From Phoronis australis (taxonomy: Eukaryota; Phoronida; Phoronidae): 64,000 nucleotides of DNA. Below are positions 36,601 to 45,683 of the stretch, piece by piece (within the stretch, counting starts at the first letter, position 1; the number at the start of each line of letters is the position of its first letter). The translations under genes and the position numbers were made by a program. The notes under the pieces are model-generated. The model saw nothing but the letters and a program-made list of their open reading frames with translations, was not told the origin of the DNA and searched no databases. The stretch is from positions 48,328-112,327 of the forward strand of contig NMRA01000184.1 in NCBI GenBank assembly GCA_002633005.1, in the 5' to 3' direction.

Positions 36601-39600
36601 TGTATTTTCCTTCTATTCCCTGGCAACAGATGTTGAATCATAAGAATCATTAATAAATAATAAAAAAGACGTTGGAATGCCATGCAGACATCGACAGATA
36701 AGAAGAGTAAAACTGTAAAGTAAAATGACAAGCGTCGGTACTAAAATAATATTTAATAAGTATTACCCACATTTTGAGTGGTATGCTGTTTACCAAGAGC
36801 ATGACACAGACTGCCGAATAGATTGATATAGAAGCAGCACAGATGACCGCCTAGGAAATAGGAGCAATATCATCACGACAACTAACAGTGGGTTAAGCAT
36901 GATGAGAGTTAACAGTTACGCACAAAGTTTATGGAAAATAGGGTCAGCTCTGTGAAAAAATGCAGTCAAGTGATTACGAATGTCTGAACATAGTTTTCAT
37001 GCACACAATAAGATTCTGTGATACTAAATCAGTTTTTAGCCACAATAAGATTAAAAACCAGACGATCGCCGCACAAATACTAAAGGATTTTAAAATATCT
37101 AGTTTCGTGAGTCTACTAGTAGCAGTTCAAACGTTATTTTGAAAAATCAAATCTTTGGTAACAAAGTTAGACAGTGACCCTAAGTGAAAAAAACGTATCT
37201 ATTCATAACAAATTCAGAGATTGAAACAAAAGCCAGTGGGTGAATCCATCCTACCTCCATACAGTACAGCAAGTCCTCTATTACAGCTTGTTCTTGTAAA
37301 GTAACAGGCAGAGTACCAAGAGATATCACATTCTGGAATCAAACAACTGATAATAAAGATCTTATTCATTTCATGTCTCCAAACACCAGTTGTTTAATAC
37401 ATCCCTGCCACTTTATGTACAACATCTCTCACTGAACTAGCACTCCGTATCACCAACATGGTCATATGACACAACCACCTAACACGAATGACGACATTAT
37501 CTGAATACAACGATATTACATGTAGCGTGTTAATTAGTTTTACTTAGAGCTGGGAAAAAATTCAAGATAGATCACTGATGAATTACCATAGCGATTGAGT
37601 GAGCTTAATTCAAATCCAGTGAGTAAATACCTGGGAATTACTTTTGTGAACAAAAATAATTTTGACAATAAAATAAAGCTAATTTTCAAGTCTCAATAAA
37701 ATATTTTGCAACTCTTTTGACTAGATCTATGCACAATTCTATGACGAAAATCTTTTCAAGTGCTTTTACTAAAATGAAATCCTTGAGCTCGACCTGCAAC
37801 AATAAAACCACAAAGAAAAACAAAGGCTCGTATGCAACAGGTGAAACCTCGATCAACACACAAAAACACCTGTGTCAGTCAACCTAAATTCATAGTTTAA
37901 ATTAACTACAAGCAAAATGAAGAATTTTGAGGTCAACCTACACTGTCCACTGGCTCATCACTGTCTACAACAAAGTCCATAGTGAGATACGGTCGACGAA
38001 ACAACCAGTCAGGCTGAGCTGGAAGGTTGACTGAAATTATATAAAAATGACAACACATTTATAACACTGCTGATGAGCTCAAATTCTTTGCATCATGGAA
38101 ACTGGAAACAGATAGCATGATCAAGACCACCGCAATTGACATTGCAGAAGTCACTTTCGTCACACCATTTTATATAAATGAAATAGACCTTTTGTGAGAT
38201 AAACAGCAAAAAAGATTTTTGTCCCATGACGTAGCACTAACATGAAGTGCTTTCAGCAACCCAAGACAGACGCAAGACACATGAGGTGAGAAATCATTCC
38301 TAATGAAATTTTGAGTGTACCTGCAGTTTTGTTCAACAATTCAACCTTCGTTTCTCACTATGACGTCAATGAAAGTGATACAAAAATCAACCTTGTTGTT
38401 ATCTTTCAAAAACCTATTGCGGATATCTCTATTCATCCCGTACACCTGAGTTGTTTGAACATATTACTGAAGTAATAAACGAGCATCATCATCAATGGAT
38501 TTCAACAAAAGATTAAGAGTGTTTCAAGACTTGTTACCAATGAGAACAGTACATACAATACACACCACAGGGGCCCAGTCATCATGGTGGGGGAATTCTG
38601 GCTCATTTTGTCCAATTTTTGGCATGTATTGTATTCAGCCAAGTTACAGAGTAAGATACCAATAATACATAGAGCACAATGCCTTGAACTATCTTTAATT
38701 TACAATAGATAACTAACCACAACTCAGGAACACACTAGTTAACATTGTCCAATAGGACGTGCCACTCACTGTTTCTAGGTTTCTTTCCTCCCAGCACTTT
38801 CCTCAGTACTTCCGTAGACACATGTGAAGCCGTTGTACTTGCCTCCTTCATAAGTTTCTCTTTCAACTGAAAACATAACATTCCTTTCAAGAGTGAACAG
38901 ATCAAATATTAAGTGCTAAATAGGTTTCCCTTGATAGACAAACAAAGAGGGCAAATAAAATTTCATGAGAACATTAGAACATTGCAGAGCCAACAAAACA
39001 AAATTAACTGAACCAAGTATCGATATTTTGCTCAAAATGAACTTTGCATGGAATACCGCATATTCAGCCACCTAGTAATGACTGGTCTGGCATTACCTGC
39101 ACCGGTTGGGAAACCTGGGCTGCCATCTGTAGATGCAAGACACTCACAACACACTTGTGACTAGAAACATTTGGTTATAGATTGTAAAAAGTGAATTTTA
39201 TCCCACCATTCAACATTCCAGACTTGCCAACCAATCGTTTCAATGGAACCCATTTTACTAGTGTATGCTTAGCAAAGCTCTGAGCATAATAGCAGAACAC
39301 TCGCCTTTCACTCGTTTGACTTTGCGTGATATTGCGAGATCTTGCTATATCGCATGTGTCTAGCCACTATGTAGAACACCCTTACACATCATTAAGACAG
39401 AATAATCTGCAATTAATTTCAGGCATACTGACTCTACTTTAGAACCAATCATCAGACGTATCAGTTATTGTCAAAGCTACTTGTGTGGGTGACACTCACA
39501 TCTTTGAACTCCTGAGGACTCATTGTACTTCCAGAGACTGGCATCTGAGCCATGGTAGCCCCATGTGTCCCCAGGGACACGCCTGCTGAGGCTGCTCGAC

Positions 39601-42600
39601 TCTTGGCGTTCTTTTCAAGGAAATCTTTGGTCTAGAATACAAACACGTTACTTTCATTCTAAACAATTACTGACTGCATCTGCTGCAAACAACTCTCTAC
39701 AGGGACTATGTACAAAGAGAAACTTGAACAAACTGAACAGAAATAATGATGTGGGATAAATGTGCATCATTAAAATAAAACAGATTTACCGATTTATTAA
39801 AAAAAATTTCAAGAACTTTCTCAACAAACTTTCTCTACTGCTGACCTACTGTGAGGGCACAACATTCACTGATGATAAGCCAGGCAAGGAGCTTGAAATT
39901 TGACTTCCTTTCAGGTATTTAGCTTTGTTGCATTCTGATAACTGATATTTACTTAGTATATTAGTACACCAAACAGAATTTATTGTTAAGATGTGTCAGT
40001 TTCAATTATATTTATCAGGGGCTAGAAACGATTCCATGACCGCACCTTTAAATTTCAGCTTTGATTCCCTAAAACCTAGTCTAAGATGAGCAAACAAAAA
40101 CCTATGGTACAAGTTCCATACTCACACAGGTGAACTTATACATGATCCAAAAATACTCCACACCTGATGACCATACACTAAACCCAGTAACCAGATTCCT
40201 CACCCAGACCCATGGCCGGGGTCTGGAGTTAGTTACTAGCACCGAGTAAAGGTATATTTTCAGTGCCTGTGGAGTTTAGGGGTGCAGATATAGAATTGTA
40301 CTGTGGTTTGGTGTTCACCAGTCAGGAACTGGATTGAAAATGGAATTTAGAGGCATGTCCACAGAATTGTTTCCACCCCTCAATTAAAAATAAATTCACA
40401 AAGATAGTGTGTAGCCAAATTTCAACTGTTTGATAAAAAATAATTATTAAAATATTCCATTTTTAGTTATCTTCGCCATAACTGTTAATTAAATAATGAA
40501 CAATTTTTGGAAATGCTGCAAATGTTCCTCATGTTAATGCCACGTGTTTCAAGGCAGCATGAAGCACCTCACGTATCTTTGCACTGCCAATAGCAATCTA
40601 AAACAATAGGGGGCACAACTGACAGACCTGAATTAACACTTATGGCAAAAGGCAACCAACCAACAGCACAAACAACATGGGAGCATGACAAGAGCACTCG
40701 TTAAATAGGACAGCAATTTTAGATGAAACCGTAAAAAATAGTGCAGGTGGTCTGGTACACATTGCAGAACACGTGCAAAGGTCGCTCAGTCGGGTCCATT
40801 ACACCAAACACCTGAAACCATTTTTGAATAGACACGTATAATGCAATCCCATATAGACATAAACACAAGATGACTGACTCAAGGATCTAGCTGTGGCCAG
40901 GGGTGCAGGCGGATTCAAACCTACGACCTTGTGTACAGAAAGCAGACACTCAACCGACTAGGCCACACTGCTGACCCAAACAATAAAAAAACAACTTTTA
41001 CCTTTTCGTCCTCACATACTTTTGACAGCAAGTAAACCATGGGGTCAAGGTCTTTTATACTAGAACAAGCAAAAAGACCAATACGTGAATTTCTCATTAT
41101 TTCTATTCAACATCAAGAAATCAATAAGACTATGTCTTGTAAACTCTCAACAACTTTAGATGATCAGAACTAAGCACATAAGGTACACCATAACAGGCAA
41201 GATGAATGGAGCGTAATATGTTTCATACCAAGCACAAACACTGATCAGGTGTTTGCTATCATTGATTTAGCAGACGTAGACTAGTAGCTTATTGCACAAA
41301 ACAACAATGTTGACACTGACGACTATTATTAAAAAAGAACTTAAAGTTTTTTCAACATTACCAAAGTAACAAATGCCTAGAAAATGCACAACAAAATCAT
41401 TGCATAAGGAGCACTGAATTACGTTTTGAACTCAAACAAAAATGGAAACTAAAGATTTTAAAACCTTGGTACTTACTTTTTTGACTTCAGTTCATCGTAT
41501 TTCTGCAGAAACTCTTGGGGGGTTTGAGAAGATTCCGCAATGACACGCTTTGATGTGTGAGCAGAAACCTAAAGAAATCAATTTATAATATTCAGGGCTT
41601 GGAATGACCAATCACAAAAAACGCGGAAACCTTTACGGCCAAAAACATGCGCGCTACCCAGCCTTGAAATAGTCGATGTGAACCTTTCGCAAAAATCGGT
41701 AGGACTAAAAATAATAAAAAAAAACGTTACCACCATCAGTAGCAAGCGTCTGCGTCTTTTTATCTCGTCCATCCACTCTTCCACTCCCACCCCCACACAT
41801 TTTTGGCTGCAGAGCCGTAGTATTTGTCACCGCGGTTTACAATAACACGAGACGCCATTGAAAATCCCACCACGCTATCCCAGATGCCCCAGCAATGTTG
41901 ACAATTTACGTTCCTCCGAAACATAAAGAGCAACTTCTGCTTTTCGAGGTGAACGTCGTCGGCAACGCCGCGCTAAAAGAAAGGAATTTGCCGCGGAAAT
42001 TTTAGATCAAATCAGATTTTTTTTACGCAGAAATATAATAAAATGCGCGGACAGAACATTTGAAAAAAGCGGAAATCCGCGTTTCCGCGGAAAATTCCAA
42101 GCCCTGAATATTATGAATTTTTAATGAAGACAAAGGGTCCCTGCCCAGATTGTTTGATTTTCATAAAACACAAGGATAGGCCTATTTAGACGGAAGACAG
42201 TTGTCACGAAGAAACTAACATGGAGCAGCTGATTGGGCACGAATGTGGGTGTAAACACAATTTTGACATTGCGGCAGCCATTTTTAACACCGGTTTGAAA
42301 GGTAGAGTAAGTTGCACTCAATCAATTGCTCCAGTTTCGATTACACGTGAATTGTCTAAACACAAACTGGGACGTGGTGGAAGGGATCATCTCTATTACG
42401 CTTGCGTAACAGCGTGTATATGAATGATTTGCTAGCTTTCCACGTGGTTTGGACATTTGCTTTTGTTTATGCGAGCATGCGCAGACAGTCTTCGTGTAAA
42501 CGACTCATGCTGATCCAGTTTGCAATCTTATGTTGTGTCAGACTAAAGTGGAGCAAACTGAGCCATGACAACTGTTACCAGTGGAAAAACAGCTTATGAG

Positions 42601-43276
42601 AAACCTGGAGATGCCTCAGTTGTAAAGTCATAATTATTATTAAAGTTGCTGCCATAAATTCACCATCTGTCAAAAAGTTGATGTTTATTTAGACCACTTA
42701 AAGGCAAAGGTGGGATTTTAGCAGTTTTTAGAACTGTTCTCTGCATGCAGACATTCCTTGTGGATTTGCACTAGAGAGCAGGTCATCCTTAATCAACATT
42801 GAATCGTTATACAACATGAAGCTAGTTCTAATTCATTGTGCGATAAACCACTAGAAACGTTTTTCACAGCACAATACCCAAGCTCACACAAGTACTTTAC
42901 CTGCGTTGTGATATAAGGCGCTATGTTCTTCAACAGCATGTCTGTATAGACCTCGGCACCCACACTGTCTGCTGACTTCACTCTACAAGGAGCCGAAACC
43001 ATTGACTTGACACAAGCTCACTATTAGCAAACAATTAAGTAGTTAGTAATGAATAACATTTGATGTGGTGTTGATCCAACAGAGTACACAAGACATTAAA
43101 AGCCTCAAGTCCAAATACAATGTTGTCAATGCTTGCTCATCAAGCTCCTTACATCACATTTTTAAAAAAAATATACACATCAGCCGAGACATAGGTGAAT
43201 ATTTGCATATTTATGGTACTTACCCTAACAACCCCATCAGCTCGCTGACATGGTGATGAACTTTGAACTCACTCAT
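23600..43276 (-). CDS. TUBGCP2: Gamma-tubulin complex component 2 (GCP2)
   Basis: 26 coding exons on the minus strand encode 886 aa (human GCP2 is 902). Coordinates are given with the three block entries that follow. GCP2 pairs with GCP3 in the gamma-tubulin small complex, which templates microtubules at centrosomes and basal bodies. Family landmarks: N-terminus MSEFKVHHHVSELMGLL; EVYTDMLLKNIAPYIT (exon 2); YGLVNHALSAAMRSL and LQKFWFYIQPTMRTM (GRIP1 region); YNDAYWEEHYV and ADKILNTGKYLNVV; TLKERRYVEHIEKAF; then VWISNKNAKKF and MLNFVQNFQYYMMFEV in the GRIP2/gamma-tubulin-binding half. Summed exon length (2661 nt) is divisible by three, with every phase matching. The start is the ATG at 43276, preceded 23 nt upstream by a splice acceptor. 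One exon is duplicated beside an assembly gap. The identification is very secure. Confidence 0.97.
28975..29102 (-). repeat. 64-bp tandem duplication over the TUBGCP2 exon 20 donor
   Basis: 28975-29038 and 29039-29102 are identical except for one base. The unit carries the last ~36 nt of exon 20, the GTAAGT donor and the start of the intron. The intact exon uses the copy at 29039-29102; the other copy supplies a second donor at 28997-29002. Splicing to it would add 64 nt and shift the frame. Confidence 0.93.
29141..29910 (-). other. TUBGCP2 intron 19
   Basis: AT-rich intron with no recognised element. A G+C-neutral block at about 29530-29600 shows nothing I can name. Confidence 0.4.
31552..37332 (-). 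CDS. TUBGCP2: TUBGCP2 exons 8-17, GRIP1 half (residues about 202-516)
   Basis: Exons: 37255-37332, 36095-36176 (or its twin 36538-36619), 35654-35731, 35005-35117, 34501-34593, 34292-34353, 33612-33654, 32683-32754, 32012-32186, 31552-31702. This half mediates lateral GCP-GCP contacts in known GCP structures. Exon 13 was found by its GECIGG...LSLLHE signature between ttacag and GTGAGT. Exon 12 ends with a non-consensus donor GTTCGT after SVNK. Exon 9 occurs twice flanking an N; only one copy belongs in the transcript, since including both would add 82 nt and break frame. Confidence 0.92.
35979..36318 (-). repeat. Segment duplicated across an assembly gap, copy 1 (contains TUBGCP2 exon 9)
   Basis: This stretch recurs at 36422-36760, offset by 443 bp, immediately after an undetermined base at 36421. 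The exon (36095-36176 versus 36538-36619) is identical in both. Flanking intron sequence differs by scattered substitutions and small indels (e.g. ATCGTAAATAAAT versus ATCATTAATAAAT). It looks like two alleles laid end to end. Confidence 0.9.
36319..36420. repeat. Repeat-like insert next to the gap
   Basis: About 100 bp present only after copy 1, containing TTTTCACCAAATTTGGCACA. This wording resembles the modules in the repeat family at 58040-58725, which carry ACCAAATTTCATG. It may be the start of such an element, where the assembly broke. Confidence 0.4.
36421..36421. other. Undetermined base (assembly gap)
   Basis: A single N joins two sequences whose right part repeats the left part. This indicates a scaffold gap of nominal length rather than one unknown base. 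Confidence 0.9.
36422..36760 (-). repeat. Segment duplicated across an assembly gap, copy 2 (second TUBGCP2 exon 9)
   Basis: The twin of 35979-36318, with exon 9 at 36538-36619, perfect splice sites and an unchanged coding sequence. This copy runs on continuously to exon 8, whereas copy 1 is continuous with exon 10. Confidence 0.9.
37942..43276 (-). CDS. TUBGCP2: TUBGCP2 exons 1-7, N-terminal region (residues 1-201)
   Basis: Exons in transcript order: 43224-43276, 42901-42982, 41477-41568, 41002-41059, 39500-39631, 38770-38866, 37942-38030. This is the variable N-terminal extension of GCP2 before GRIP1. It includes a small helical segment (exons 1-2), a linker rich in Ser/Ala/Thr (exon 5) and a short charged helix (exon 6, LKEKLMKEAS). 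Exon 7 ends in an acidic stretch (SDEPVD). Introns 2-7 host a MITE (41591-42108) and a SINE (40893-40977). Confidence 0.92.
40893..40977 (-). repeat. tRNA-derived SINE fragment (minus strand)
   Basis: Read on the minus strand, the segment has a polymerase III A-box-like block (GTGGCCTAGTCGGTTGAG) followed about 40 nt later by a B-box-like block (GGTTTGAATCC). That spacing is typical of tRNAs. The acceptor stem does not pair, so it is a tRNA-related SINE head or tRNA pseudogene, in TUBGCP2 intron 4. Confidence 0.7.
41591..42108. mobile_element. MITE with TTCAGGGCTTGGAAT inverted ends
   Basis: The left end TTCAGGGCTTGGAAT at 41591 is matched by its complement ATTCCAAGCCCTGAA ending at 42108. 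Near both ends lie GCGGAAA/TTTCCGC motifs, and inside are many CCGCGG-type words, so local CpG is much higher than in flanking intron. The flanks are AT-palindromic (TATAATA...TATTATG), so the target-site duplication length (TA or longer) is ambiguous. It has no transposase. The CAGGG start suggests a hAT-like origin, but that is a guess. It sits in TUBGCP2 intron 2. Confidence 0.85.
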
Positions 43277-43390
43277 GGTGAACTGTACTCAAGTACCAAC
43301 TGAAAAGGACGTAAAAATTTCATTGACAAGATCCCTGAAGAGAATTGCTAAATAACTATTAGCTCTTGAGGTATCCACTGATCAAGCATC

Positions 43391-43506
43391 AGACTACGAG
43401 TTCCCTGATCTACAGTGCCAGACTATGAGTTCCCTGATCTACAGTGCCAGACTATGAGTTCCCTGATCTACAGTGCCAGACTATGAGTTCCCTGATCTAC
43501 AGTGCC
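43391..43506. repeat. 29-bp minisatellite, four copies
   Basis: Units starting AGACTATGAGTTCCCTGATC lie at 43391, 43420, 43449 and 43478 and are nearly identical (the first has C for T). It lies just upstream of the TUBGCP2 start, in the inferred 5' UTR intron. Confidence 0.95.
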
Positions 43507-43794
43507 AAGTAGGCCATTATCTTATTGATATAGAAATGTTTATGTCAAAAGGTCAATGTGACCAATTTGTCATAAATGTACCACAGAGTATTTATTAGCG
43601 TTCAACTCACATCTCTAATTAGCAATGTACACCGTTATTCATCAAGGCACAAACTCAGATTTCGTTTGGTGACCTGATAAAAATCCCAGGTCGCCACGAC
43701 ACACCTGTGTATGTACTCAAAATACTACAAATGAACATATGGAAATCAGAACTGTTCAGCAAAAATCAGAAGGCTGACTGAGATCATCAGCCTC

Positions 43795-43990
43795 AAAGTG
43801 GGCAAAAAGAACCGCCTCAGAGAGACAAAAAGTCCGAGAAAACTAGACAAAAGTCCACTAAAAAGGCGCAGACGCACAGTGAAGGTGGTACCCCGTTTTT
43901 CTTTTTTAGTCCTCCCGCTTTTTTGTCAGCAAAAGGTCCACATCGTCAGAAATTCGAACGCCCCCATATTAAAGGCTGGGTGCGCGCATG
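43795..43990 (+). repeat. Dispersed repeat, copy 2 (first copy at 5521-5732)
   Basis: Same orientation as copy 1, ending GGCTGGGTGCGCGCATG. The inner part is more diverged and slightly shorter. The two copies 38 kb apart define an interspersed repeat rather than a local duplication. Confidence 0.6.
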
Positions 43991-44924
43991 CTCTTGCGCG
44001 GGACATTCGGCTTTAGAGGGGGATACAGAGGGCACTAAAGAACATTCACTAAATTGTCTAAGGACAGACTGAGAGTAAAAATAGTGCTCTGTTGCAAATG
44101 CAGCCATGATTTTGAGAACAAATTGTGATTCTAGTGTCTGTAACATAACTGACACTCATTTGTGACTTGCTGTTCAGTGTTCAGATAACTGACATGTTTT
44201 AACTGTTCAGACTGATGAAAAGTGAGAGTCAGACTCAGATATCAGGATTCAGGAATGGACATTTTCCTGTTCTTGTCTTGGCTAAAACTGAAAGTTATTT
44301 CATTGTTGCAAGACAAAAGATTAGGACCTCCTCAAAATGACCATTCCTGCAACCTACTTATTACTGAGTTGGACGCATGTGTGCAATTGGAAATATAATT
44401 CAAGCGAACCAACTTTTTACACTTCCACCAATATCTAAGTTATCTAACAAAATAGAGGCAACAAAGTTTAAAAATGCCCCAAAAACTGACAGTTAACAGG
44501 GCCAACTTAAGTGTCAGTAAATTAAAAATTAAATGGAGGAACACTTAAATCTTCGAGGCCATTGTAAGTCCACATTATAAGAGCTGAAACTTGTGCGACA
44601 TACACGCCTATATCTGTTGAGATTTTATTTTTGGCCAAGTGACTGCTGCGACAGGTCGCAAATCAACCCTAGCCAAGACTTACTACTTTACTAGTAGTAC
44701 TTTGACTTCGTCCTGAAGACGGTGCTGCGCCAAATAACTGCAGCCGCACGGATCAACAAGACAAGGCAAGGCCTGCCGACAGTGGAAGAACACGGTTTAT
44801 GTGATCAAAGACTACTGTACATGACCAGCACCCAAATTTCCATGAAAATAACTCGTATGGCCAAAATATATTTGTGCGTAATATAAAGACCCACACAACT
44901 TGACAGAATCAATTTCCACTTCCC

Positions 44925-44965
44925 GCCTTGTCCTCCATCTTGTCTACAAACAATGTCACGTGATT
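44925..44965. promoter_or_regulatory. Candidate bidirectional promoter of TUBGCP2 and TMEM138
   Basis: A short G+C-richer patch between the two divergent genes. It carries CCGCCTTGTCCTCCATCTTG; the minus strand reads CAAGATGGAGG, a good YY1-type core-promoter motif oriented toward TUBGCP2. About 15 bp further is an E-box-like CACGTG (44957-44962). No TATA box is evident. Assignment as the shared promoter is inferred from position and motifs. Confidence 0.45.
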
Positions 44966-45665
44966 AAAAATGATTTGTTTTGTTTGATATTTCACACAAA
45001 GTGTCCGTAAACATGTAAGAATATCAGATATTACAATGGAAAGCTGTCGTAGAATACCTCAGGAAATTTTTGACTTTAGGTGCGACGTTTTTATTAAGAA
45101 TTACGTGAAGGAACGAGTTGGTAATCTCGTTATTGTTCGCGATCTCGCGAGTGTTAAAATTTTTCAAAACAAATCGAAGTGTTTTACTTCAAACTTGAAG
45201 ACTACAGTCACCGGGTATTTATTATCGAATTTACGTACTTTTTGAAGAGTTGTTTTGTCGTTCACAAATGGTATTAACTATCGTTTTTTATCTGTTCTTA
45301 CATTCTGCTTCTTAATACACAAACATTTCGACGTTTCATGAGAAGAGTTAGACCTAGTCACCTAGGGCTAGGCTAAGGCCAGGGCAAGGCTAAGCAGTAA
45401 GCTTGTCTAAATTTAGTAAATATCCATTTGATTTGTTGCGGTTTGAAGAAAAATCGCTCACCACTGGCTGATTACTTCAACTCTGTGATTTTTCAATATC
45501 ATGTTGTGATAAAGATGTACTGATTCAATGATTCGTTAACTTACTTTTGATAAAGAATTTACATTTTTATTTGAATGATTGTAAGTCATTATAAGAGTAA
45601 AACTAGCCCTTAGTTCTCATCCATGCGGAACAGTCTCTATTTCTTGTATTTGTTATGTTTCAGAC

Positions 45666-45674
45666 ATGATGTAA
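45666..45674 (+). promoter_or_regulatory. Minimal upstream ORF (ATG ATG TAA) in TMEM138 leader
   Basis: Two adjacent start codons followed directly by a stop lie 9 nt before the TMEM138 ATG, just after the inferred UTR acceptor at 45661-45663. If the exon is used as drawn, this two-codon uORF would sit in the mature leader and could dampen translation. Confidence 0.4.
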
Positions 45675-45683
45675 AGATCCACT

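Larger units (their letters stand above)
43277..45683. other. Intergenic / 5' untranslated region between TUBGCP2 and TMEM138
   Basis: About 2.4 kb separates the two divergent start codons. It contains a 29-bp minisatellite, the second copy of a dispersed repeat, a promoter-like patch and UTR splice acceptors for both genes (exon starts at 43299 minus and 45664 plus). A 69-codon ORF at 45036-45245 has no family similarity. Confidence 0.6.

Noticed and set aside
36776-36855. Additional TUBGCP2 exon with a good acceptor on the minus strand
   Set aside because: Exons 8 and 9 join in phase 0 and match the family without any insertion, so no exon is needed here.
40893-40977. Functional tRNA gene on the minus strand
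   Set aside because: Promoter boxes are present but there is no cloverleaf with a paired acceptor stem.
45036-45245. 69-codon ORF upstream of TMEM138 as a small gene
   Set aside because: No similarity to any family; lies in the probable 5' UTR or promoter region.
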